In this document: one piece after another, positions 1-5,398 of the stretch
Position numbering within the stretch: position 1 is the stretch's first letter
Layout of the letters: the number at the start of each line of letters is the position of its first letter
Assembly: GCA_013695905.1 (NCBI GenBank)
Contig: JACCZQ010000099.1
Span: forward strand, 1-5,426
Direction of reading: 5' to 3'
Length of the DNA: 5,426 nt
From: Chthoniobacterales bacterium
GTDB lineage: Bacteria > Verrucomicrobiota > Verrucomicrobiia > Chthoniobacterales > UBA10450
Notes under the pieces: generated by a model
What the model was told of the DNA's origin: nothing
Databases searched by the model: none
Seen by the model: only the letters and a program-made list of their open reading frames with translations
Translations under genes and position numbers: made by a program

Positions 1-1050
1 CACATGGTAGATGCAGAACAGCTCGTCGTAGGCGTGCAGCTGCTCCTCGGAGCCGGCCAGCACCATCACCGAGTTCGCCTCGATCAAGGTATTCGCGTTC
101 GCGAGCTCGAACGCACCGCGTTTCCACATCCCCACCACCGTCACGCCAGCGGTCTGGCGCAGCTTGCTTTCCGCGAGTGTTTTCCCGACCAGCGGTGTGC
201 CGGCTGCCGTCGCTTCCGCGATCAGGATCTCCTCCAGCTGCCCCACGATGTGCGCGCGCGCGTCCACTCCGGTAATACGCCGCGCCAGCGCCTGCCCCAT
301 CATCTCCGGCAATTGAATCACCTTCGAGCTGCCAGCGAGTTGCAGGATATCCACCGAATCCTTCGAGTTCGCCGTCACCACCACCGGCACCTCCGCGCAG
401 AGCTCGCGCACCGTGAACGCGATGTTCGTATTCACCACATCGCTGCCGGTCGCGGCCACCATGGCGGCGTTCCCCACCTGCGCCAGCTGGTAGGTCTGCG
501 GCCGGTCCACCTCACCGAAGAGCACCTTGATCCCGAGATCATAGAGCAGAAGCGCCTCCTGCAGATCGCCGACCACGAGCACGTATTTGTAGCCGTAACG
601 TTTCAGCCGTTGGATCAACGAGATCGTCACCGGATCGTAATTCGTCAGGATCACGTGCCCTTTTGTGTCCGCCGGTAACCGCCGGGGCGCCCGCGCCTCC
701 GATTGTGCCTTCATCCACGGCGCGTAGAAAAATTCGATGAACGTGAACGGCAGCAGCATCAGGAGAAACACCATCCCCGAGAGCAGCACCACGACCGAAA
801 AGACGCGCCCCAGATCGCTCGTGAACACGATGTCGCCGAACCCGAGCGTGCTCATCACGGTCAGGGCCCAGTAGAACCCGGTCACCCAGCTGAACTGCCG
901 CCCCTCCTGCAACATCAGGACGTGAAAAATGACGCTATACACCGTCACCAGCGCCGCCAGCACCCCGAAGAAGCGGAACAACAAGCTGATGTTCCGCCGC
1001 GTCGGCGCGGTCCGGAGAAAATACGCCAGCTCCGAAGTGAAAAATTTCAT
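1..1050 (-). CDS. K+ channel with RCK (TrkA_N/TrkA_C) domain, 3' end outside window
   Basis: The frame stays open from ATG at 1050 to the left edge: 350 codons with no stop, so the C-terminus is missing. An in-frame TGA (1063-1065) with no start codon in between fixes the start. The product should be a two-helix K+ channel of the inner membrane gated by a cytoplasmic regulatory domain. Visible parts: a helix at about residues 24-46, a pore helix and selectivity filter TLGFGD at 68-73 (bases 832-849), an inner helix at about 83-105, then an RCK_N Rossmann-like domain from 131 and an RCK_C-like domain at about 268-347. The usual glycine-rich dinucleotide loop is replaced by T-N-Y-D-P-V (136-141). 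Family channels of this layout often carry a second RCK unit, which would lie beyond the edge. It follows the BrkB-like gene by 66 bases on the same strand, so co-transcription is likely. No good Shine-Dalgarno is visible. The channel identity is strong; ligand and ion selectivity are inferred from the family. Confidence 0.93.
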   Translation of the reverse strand, partial: MKFFTSELAYFLRTAPTRRNISLLFRFFGVLAALVTVYSVIFHVLMLQEGRQFSWVTGFYWALTVMSTLGFGDIVFTSDLGRVFSVVVLLSGMVFLLMLLPFTFIEFFYAPWMKAQSEARAPRRLPADTKGHVILTNYDPVTISLIQRLKRYGYKYVLVVGDLQEALLLYDLGIKVLFGEVDRPQTYQLAQVGNAAMVAATGSDVVNTNIAFTVRELCAEVPVVVTANSKDSVDILQLAGSSKVIQLPEMMGQALARRITGVDARAHIVGQLEEILIAEATAAGTPLVGKTLAESKLRQTAGVTVVGMWKRGAFELANANTLIEANSVMVLAGSEEQLHAYDELFCIYHV

Positions 1051-1116
1051 CCGCGCACCATGTCAGCGTCTGTTGTCATACAGCCGCGCGGGCTCGATGG
1101 AAACAATTGCCGCATC
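1051..1116 (-). other. Short intra-operon gap between BrkB-like gene and channel gene
   Basis: These 66 bases separate two minus-strand genes. I see no stem-loop followed by a T-run and no convincing -35/-10 pair, so read-through from the BrkB-like gene into the channel is the simplest reading. A four-codon frame (ATG at 1061, product M-V-R-G) ends in a TGA that overlaps the channel ATG (ATGA). It has no visible ribosome binding site and is probably coincidental, although translational coupling cannot be excluded. Confidence 0.4.
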
Positions 1117-2073
1117 TCACGGCAACGCCGCCGCCTTTTCCTTGATCTCGGCGCGCTCCTGCGCCGGGATGTGCGGATTGCCCTCCTCATCCACCGGCAA
1201 TCGCACCGAGCTGATCCGATATGCATGCCGCGACGGCGCGATGCATTTACCGAAACGCCGCGCGTAAACCTGTGCAATCTCCGCACCCAGGAGCATCACC
1301 AGCGATGAGTAGTAAATCCAGAGCAGGAGCGTGATGAGCGAACCCGTCGCGCCGTAGGCTGAGCCGGCGGCCGTCTGCCCGAGGTAAAGCCCGATCGCCA
1401 ACCGCCCGACATTGAAAAGAAGCGACGTGATGAACGCCCCCACCCACACATCGCTCCACGCGATGCGCGCATCCGGCAGCAGCTTGAACAACGCCGCAAA
1501 CATCAGCGCCGCCACCACGATGCCGATCACGAAATTGCCCCCGTGCCACAGCGCCCCCGCCATCGGATAGATCCCGGTGATGAAGTCCTGCAGCGCCGAG
1601 AGCACCGCGCTCAGCACCATCGAGACGAGCAGCACGAAGCCGACGCTCAGCACCAGCCCCATCGAGAGCAGCCGCAGCTTCACCGTGTACCAAAACGTCA
1701 GCGTTGGTTTCGGCGCCACATTCCAGACGGTGTTCAAGGCGCTCTGCAGCTGCACGAACACGAGCGACGCCCCCGCCAGCAGCATCCCGAGACTCACCAG
1801 CGCAAAAATGCCGGACCGGTTCTCCGCCGTGCTCGCCAGAATGTCCTGGATCACCTCTGCGCCCGGTTCCCCCACCACACCTTCCACCCGATTCACGAGT
1901 TCGCCGCGCACCGCCTCTTCGCCATAGAAAATGCTCGCCACCGACAGCGTCATCGTCACCGCGGGAGCGAGCGAGATAATCGCATAGAAAGACAGCGCCG
2001 CCGCCAACTCGAAGGCGCGGTCCTGCTGCCATTGCCGCACCGCTTGTTTCAATATCTCCCAGACCGCGCGCAT
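1117..2073 (-). CDS. YihY/virulence factor BrkB family membrane protein
   Basis: A complete 318-residue protein, close to the usual family length of roughly 280-330 or more. It shows the family pattern: an amphipathic N-terminus with A-A-A-L-S-F-Y (24-30) entering the first helix; the segment G-A-S-L-V-F-V-Q-L-Q-S-A-L-N-T-V-W (101-117); F-K-L-L-P-D-A (196-202), an inter-helix loop motif; and the signature Y-G-A-T-G-S-L and L-L-W-I-Y-Y-S (240-256) followed by L-L-G-A-E-I-A-Q-V-Y-A (261-271). About six membrane helices are expected, with a charged cytoplasmic tail from about 272. The family was once mislabelled ribonuclease BN; its molecular function is not settled, and a transporter or envelope role is only proposed. 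ATG 2073 is the only usual start codon, since an in-frame TAA lies 11 codons upstream with no ATG/GTG/TTG between. The purine stretch AGAAGG abuts the ATG directly, which is too close for a standard Shine-Dalgarno. It is probably the first gene of a unit with the channel. Confidence 0.95.
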   Translation of the reverse strand: MRAVWEILKQAVRQWQQDRAFELAAALSFYAIISLAPAVTMTLSVASIFYGEEAVRGELVNRVEGVVGEPGAEVIQDILASTAENRSGIFALVSLGMLLAGASLVFVQLQSALNTVWNVAPKPTLTFWYTVKLRLLSMGLVLSVGFVLLVSMVLSAVLSALQDFITGIYPMAGALWHGGNFVIGIVVAALMFAALFKLLPDARIAWSDVWVGAFITSLLFNVGRLAIGLYLGQTAAGSAYGATGSLITLLLWIYYSSLVMLLGAEIAQVYARRFGKCIAPSRHAYRISSVRLPVDEEGNPHIPAQERAEIKEKAAALP

Positions 2074-2187
2074 CCTTCTGATTCGCAGCTCGCGCCTTTC
2101 CGGTTCTTAACCGATGCTCAAACGTGGTGAGCGCCAGCCGCCTGCGACGGCTTCCTCGATTGACTCACAAGCTGCCTTCGAGCAGGG
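2074..2187. promoter_or_regulatory. Divergent intergenic region between BrkB-like and TVP38-like genes
   Basis: These 114 bases separate two head-to-head genes, so they must contain the translation signals and most likely promoters for both. I cannot find a convincing sigma-70 -35/-10 pair on either strand: a TTGACT at 2160-2165 sits too close to the plus-strand ATG to serve it with normal spacing. Two short inverted repeats are present: CGGTT-ctt-AACCG (2101-2113) and AGCCG-7 nt-CGGCT (2136-2140 with 2148-2152). Either could be an operator half-site pair or a leader hairpin, or chance in GC-rich DNA. The promoter role is inferred from gene orientation only. Confidence 0.45.
2101..2113. repeat. 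13-base inverted repeat between divergent genes
   Basis: The bases read CGGTTcttAACCG, two perfect 5-base arms around a 3-base centre. The element lies 28-40 bases upstream of the BrkB-like ATG and about 75 bases upstream of the TVP38-like ATG. Its place in a divergent control region makes an operator or 5' leader hairpin possible, but a 5-base arm is short and no second copy is seen in the window. Confidence 0.35.
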
Positions 2188-3009
2188 ATGGCGTCGCAGC
2201 AGCCCATGGCTAAACCCGCTTCTTCTTTCCTCTTCAATCTCGTTAGCCTCGGGATCATCGCAGTGACGCTGCTGCTCGTCGCGCTCTTCGTCCCGGTGGT
2301 GGAGACCGTCACCTGGGCGGAGCAGAAAGCCGCCACCGCTGGCGCCGCGGGACCGATCATCTACCCATTCCTCATCGCCGTCTGCAATCTGCTCCTGCTT
2401 CCCGGCGGCGTGCTTAGTTTCGGCAGCGGCCTGCTCTTTGGCCTCTGGTGGGGATTCTTCCTCGTCCTCGTCGGAAACATGTTCGCTGCCGCCGCCGCCT
2501 TTTGGATCGGCCGCGTGCTCGGGCGCAAACGCATCGAGCGCCTCCTCCGCCGCCAGCCGAAATGGGCGCACCTCGATGAAAGCATCGAGCACGAAGGCTG
2601 GAAGATCGTCGTCCTGAGCCAGCTGCATCCGTTCTTCCCCGTCAGCCTCATCAACTACATCTACGGCATCACCAGCATCCGCTTTTGGCCTTGCCTCATG
2701 TGGACCCTCATCGGCCGCGCGCCCGCCATTTTCCTTTACGTCTATCTCGGCACGCTCGGGCAATTCGGCCTCAATCTCATGCAGGGCCGCACCCACCCGC
2801 GCACCTGGGAATATCTCGTCTGGGGTGGCGGTCTCCTCCTCCTGCTCCTGCTCACCTGGCTCCTCGGCCGCCTCGCCGCCCGTCTCCTCGCCGAGGCCGA
2901 AGCGAAAGCCGAGCAAGCCATTCCCCCAGTCGCCGCCATCGCTGTTCAGAATGAGTTAACCCGAGCCGCGGGTGCTGCTCAGCACGATCTTCGAGATCAA
3001 ATGATCTGA
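2188..3009 (+). CDS. TVP38/TMEM64 family (VTT domain, DedA-like) membrane protein
   Basis: A complete 273-residue inner-membrane protein of the VTT/SNARE-associated superfamily, whose members are linked to lipid scrambling or flipping and envelope homeostasis; the substrate here is unknown. Order: an N-terminal helix (about 15-38), then the re-entrant VTT core with L-P-G-G-V-L-S-F-G-S-G-L-L-F-G (71-85) and A-F-W-I-G-R-V-L-G-R (104-113). Next comes the second core motif with H-P-F-F-P (147-151), L-I-N-Y-I-Y-G-I-T (154-162) and F-L-Y-V-Y-L-G (182-188), and a last helix at about 210-229. Gln145 sits where relatives usually have Arg in the R-L-x-P motif. The tail from about 230 (about 44 residues, first Ala/Glu-rich) is longer than I expect for the family. 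An in-frame TGA at 2161-2163 with no other start before 2188 limits the N-terminus; AGCAGGG just precedes the ATG. Met7 (2206) is an alternative start but lacks a ribosome binding site. It is transcribed alone, away from the BrkB-like gene and towards the antiporter. Confidence 0.93.
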   Translation: MASQQPMAKPASSFLFNLVSLGIIAVTLLLVALFVPVVETVTWAEQKAATAGAAGPIIYPFLIAVCNLLLLPGGVLSFGSGLLFGLWWGFFLVLVGNMFAAAAAFWIGRVLGRKRIERLLRRQPKWAHLDESIEHEGWKIVVLSQLHPFFPVSLINYIYGITSIRFWPCLMWTLIGRAPAIFLYVYLGTLGQFGLNLMQGRTHPRTWEYLVWGGGLLLLLLLTWLLGRLAARLLAEAEAKAEQAIPPVAAIAVQNELTRAAGAAQHDLRDQMI

Positions 3010-3099
3010 TCCGTGCTCCGACAGGCCGGCGACCTCCTCATCCGAAAGATAATACGGATGCCCCGCCGTCCAGGCTCTTCTCGTTTCATATTTATTCAT
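2956..3099 (-). CDS. Doubtful small ORF, 47 codons, overlapping the antiporter stop
   Basis: I do not recognise this product. ATG at 3099 overlaps the last codons and TAA of the antiporter gene by 8 bases (ATGAATAA), as in translationally coupled genes, and the frame ends at TAA 2956-2958. It reads antisense to the final 18 codons of the TVP38-like gene. The peptide looks soluble and protein-like, with H-P-Y-Y-L-S-D-E-E-V (residues 14-23) and L-I-S-K-I-V-L (34-40). Against it: no Shine-Dalgarno, third-position GC of 31 of 47 codons (lower than I see in the neighbours), and an AT-rich first part that looks intergenic. It could be a real small gene, a decayed gene end, or chance. Confidence 0.25.
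   Translation of the reverse strand: MNKYETRRAWTAGHPYYLSDEEVAGLSEHGSDHLISKIVLSSTRGSG
2972..3007. repeat. Two adjacent inverted repeats in the 3' end of the TVP38-like gene
   Basis: Two perfect 6-base-arm inverted repeats lie 8 bases apart: GTGCTGctCAGCAC (2972-2985) and AGATCAaaTGATCT (2994-3007). The second overlaps the TVP38-like stop codon (3007-3009). In RNA the two-base centres would force slightly shorter stems. They may contribute to 3' end processing or be protein sites; no T-run follows on either strand, so they are not typical intrinsic terminators. Confidence 0.35.
3010..3091. other. Convergent intergenic gap between TVP38-like gene and antiporter
   Basis: This is the 82-base space between two converging stop codons, apart from the doubtful small frame that crosses it. 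Convergent genes normally need termination from both sides, but I find no GC-rich stem directly followed by a run of T on either strand. The right part (about 3074-3098) is AT-richer than the rest of the window. Confidence 0.5.
3039..3060. terminator. Weak candidate bidirectional terminator stem-loop
   Basis: Perfect 6-base arms CATCCG (3039-3044) and CGGATG (3055-3060) flank a 10-base A/T-rich loop in the centre of the convergent gap. The position suits a terminator shared by both converging genes. The stem is short and no T-run follows on either strand, so intrinsic termination is uncertain. Confidence 0.3.
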
Positions 3100-5398
3100 C
3101 AGGGGGTGGTGGTGCAGCTTGCGCCGGTGTGGTCAACCACCGGGTCAACGCTGAAATCTGCGGCGCCGTGCCGAGCGCCAGCAGCCGGTCGCCGGCTTCG
3201 ATGCCCTGGAACGGCCCGGGATTGAGCAGCCGGTTCCCGTCGCGCTCGATGCCGACAATCTGCACGCCGGTGATCGCCGGAATGTCCAGCTCGATCAGCA
3301 TGTTGCCCGCCGCCGGACCGTGCGTGGGAACCACCACGCCCTGCATCTCGATTTCATCGATCAACTCCGCCGTTTCGTCCGCCGGTTTGGTGCGGTTGAT
3401 GAACTTCCGGACCGCGTCCATCTGCTCCGGCGTCGCCAGCAGCAGCAGCTTGTCGCCCGGATAAAGCACCAGATCGGGCGGCGGATTCGGGATTGCATAA
3501 CCATGGCGCTCCACCCCCGCGACCGAGCAGCCAAATTGCGAGCGCAGCCGCAAATCGCTCAGGCTGCTCCCCGCGCATTCCGCGCGATCCGGCAGCACGA
3601 TCTCGTGCACGTGAATGTTCCATTCGCGATGCGGTTGGAGCAGCTCCTGCTGTTTGCGCAGCGGGCGTTCCTCGGCCGCCAGGAGCACCTCATCCAGCTC
3701 CACCTCCACCTTGCTGTGGAGCAGCATGAGCTTTTGGCGCAGCAGAAAAAGAAGCACCAGGAAGAGCACGATCACCGCCGCCGCCGTCCAGACCGCGGCG
3801 CGTTCCCACGGCAGCAGCAGCCACAGCCAGTTCGCGATCAGCACCGCGAAGATCGTCCGCAATCCCGCCTGCACCGCCACGCGCATCACCCCTTCGCCCG
3901 CCAGCGCTTCGGCGTAGATGGTGGCGAGCGCCGCCAGGTTTTTCCAGAGCGCATAGAGCGGCACCGCCACCGTCAGCGCGAAGCCCGACCAGAACGCGAT
4001 GTTCCACACCTCCTGGTAAGGCAACCCCGCTCCCACCCACGCGAAGATCGCCACATTGAGCCGCGGCGAGAACGCCACCAGCCCGGTAATGAACAGGAAG
4101 CCGAGCGCCACCCGCACCAGCCGCGGCCGCGACAGCTGCCACACCGCGTTGGCCTGCTGGCGTTGCTGCACCTTGCGCAGCGCCCCGTGGTAGAACGCCA
4201 CCAGCTCCTTGAAAAACTTCGGCTCCAGCCGTTCGATGCCGCCGCTGATCTGCGCGGAATGTTTGATGAGAAAAGGCGCCGTTAAGGCGGTGAACAGCGC
4301 GATGCCCACCGCCAGCGGATAGATTAACTCCGGCGCGGCGCGCGTGGTCACGCCGAGCTGCGCGATGATGAACGAGAATTCCCCGATCGGTGTGAGCATC
4401 AACCCCGACCGCACCGCGTCTCTCGTGGAATGCCCGATCAAAATCAGACTCGCCGTGCAGGCAAACGTCCGCAGCAGGAGCGTGAACACACCGAGCAGCA
4501 GCACGATCATCCACGCCTGCCCGATTAACCGGATGTCCATCAGCATCCCGATCGAGACGAAGAAGACCGCCGTGAAAATATCGCGCAGCCCCTGCACGTA
4601 GCGCTCCACTTGTGCGCGCTGCGCTGTCTCCGCCACCACCGCGCCCAGCAGAAACGCCCCCAGCGCCAGCGAGTAGCCCGCCTGCACCGTCACCAGCGCC
4701 GCGGTCAGGATCATGCCGACGATCAGGATCGTCTGGAGATCGACCTCCGCCGTGCGCGCCAGCTGCCCGAGCACGCGCGGCACCACCAGCAGGCCCGCGA
4801 TCACGATCACGATCACGAAGATCAAAATGAGCCCGAGCGTCTGTCCCAGCGGAGCAGCCTCAGCCTCGCTGCCGGCGTGTGCCACCGAGGTGAGCACCGT
4901 CAGCATCACCACCGCCACCACATCCTCCAGCACCGTCACGCCGAGCGCGCGGCGACTCGGCGGCTCATGCGTGGCGCCGATCTCATGCAGCACCTTGTTG
5001 ATAATGGCGGAGCTCGACACCATCAGCATCGCCGCCAGGAACAAACTTTGCGCCGGCGTCCACCCGATCAGCAACCCTGCCGACCGCGCCCCGCCAAACA
5101 CAATCAACGCCCCGCAAGCCGTCGCCAGCACCAGCGCCAGCCCCATGCGTCGCAGCCGCCGGATGCTCAGACCCATCCCCACGGAGAACATCAGGAACAC
5201 CAGCCCGAGCTGCGAGAGCGTGTGAATGCGATCGAGATCCGACACGAACGCGAATGGCGGCGAGTAAGGTCCCACCACGATCCCGGCGAGCAGAAATCCC
5301 ACCACTGACGACAAGCCGGCGCGCTGACAGATCCAGCCGGCCAGGCCGGCCACCACCATCACGATTGCCAGGTCCTGGAGAAAATCTAAACCCGCCAT
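3092..5398 (-). CDS. CPA2 cation:proton antiporter (KefB-like) with tandem RCK_C domains
   Basis: A complete 768-residue inner-membrane antiporter, expected to exchange K+ or Na+ for H+. Residues 1-380 form the Na+/H+ exchanger domain with about 12-13 helices and typical CPA2 motifs: G-F-L-L-A-G-I-V-V-G-P (34-44), S-S-S-A-I-I (128-133), the ion-site pair Glu158-Asp159 (bases 4922-4927), F-F-V-S-I-G-M (279-285) and G-E-F-S-F-I-I-A-Q-L-G (339-349). After a basic linker come about four more helices (roughly 428-555). An acidic linker (562-580) follows, then two RCK_C-like domains, about 594-668 (P-G-D-K-L-L-L-L at 647-654) and 684-756 (A-G-D-R-L-L-A-L at 735-742). KefB/KefC instead carry a Rossmann RCK_N domain, which is absent here. 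The protein ends in P-P-P-P-D-E. ATG 5398 gives a family-typical N-terminus; the frame stays open to the right edge without another usual start, and no clear Shine-Dalgarno is seen. A subclass role such as K+ efflux is inferred. Confidence 0.94.
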   Translation of the reverse strand: MAGLDFLQDLAIVMVVAGLAGWICQRAGLSSVVGFLLAGIVVGPYSPPFAFVSDLDRIHTLSQLGLVFLMFSVGMGLSIRRLRRMGLALVLATACGALIVFGGARSAGLLIGWTPAQSLFLAAMLMVSSSAIINKVLHEIGATHEPPSRRALGVTVLEDVVAVVMLTVLTSVAHAGSEAEAAPLGQTLGLILIFVIVIVIAGLLVVPRVLGQLARTAEVDLQTILIVGMILTAALVTVQAGYSLALGAFLLGAVVAETAQRAQVERYVQGLRDIFTAVFFVSIGMLMDIRLIGQAWMIVLLLGVFTLLLRTFACTASLILIGHSTRDAVRSGLMLTPIGEFSFIIAQLGVTTRAAPELIYPLAVGIALFTALTAPFLIKHSAQISGGIERLEPKFFKELVAFYHGALRKVQQRQQANAVWQLSRPRLVRVALGFLFITGLVAFSPRLNVAIFAWVGAGLPYQEVWNIAFWSGFALTVAVPLYALWKNLAALATIYAEALAGEGVMRVAVQAGLRTIFAVLIANWLWLLLPWERAAVWTAAAVIVLFLVLLFLLRQKLMLLHSKVEVELDEVLLAAEERPLRKQQELLQPHREWNIHVHEIVLPDRAECAGSSLSDLRLRSQFGCSVAGVERHGYAIPNPPPDLVLYPGDKLLLLATPEQMDAVRKFINRTKPADETAELIDEIEMQGVVVPTHGPAAGNMLIELDIPAITGVQIVGIERDGNRLLNPGPFQGIEAGDRLLALGTAPQISALTRWLTTPAQAAPPPPDE

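Noticed and set aside
4..678. Long plus-strand open frame opposite the channel gene
   Set aside because: It is antisense to a clear RCK domain, its product is His/Arg-rich low-complexity sequence, and it arises from the GC-biased codon use of the real gene.
703..1308. Plus-strand open frame across the channel start and BrkB-like end
   Set aside because: It is antisense to two recognisable genes, crosses their intergenic gap, and its composition is Arg/His/Gln-rich without any domain.
1117..2073. Annotation as ribonuclease BN
   Set aside because: That historical label for YihY/BrkB proteins was an error; the sequence is a multi-pass membrane protein without nuclease motifs.
1543..2130. Plus-strand open frame opposite the BrkB-like gene
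   Set aside because: The product is dominated by Arg, His and Gln and the opposite strand encodes a family-typical membrane protein.
2160..2165. TTGACT as a -35 promoter element for the TVP38-like gene
   Set aside because: A -10 element at normal spacing would overlap the start codon and no TATAAT-like hexamer is there.
2107..2916. 269-codon minus-strand open frame opposite the TVP38-like gene
   Set aside because: The Glu/Ala/Asp-rich product is the antisense reflection of Leu/Phe/Ser-rich membrane codons; the plus strand has complete VTT motifs.
3013..3225. Plus-strand open frame after the TVP38-like gene
   Set aside because: Most of it is antisense to the second RCK_C domain of the antiporter and it has no recognisable domain or ribosome binding site.
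3320..4285. 321-codon plus-strand open frame opposite the antiporter
   Set aside because: It is a His/Arg/Gln-rich shadow of the antiporter codons, which encode clear helices and RCK_C motifs on the other strand.
3690..4514. Minus-strand open frame overlapping the antiporter in another frame
   Set aside because: It is an Ala/Gly/Arg-rich out-of-frame reading of the antiporter; the in-frame product is intact, so no frameshift is needed to explain it.
4800..4824. Short tandem repetition of GATCAC/GATCA units
   Set aside because: It encodes the hydrophobic Val/Ile run of a membrane helix (residues 192-200 of the antiporter) and is explained by repeated Ile/Val codons.
4610..5308. Plus-strand open frame opposite the antiporter N-terminal half
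   Set aside because: It is a His/Arg/Gln-rich antisense frame without domains; the opposite strand carries CPA2 motifs.
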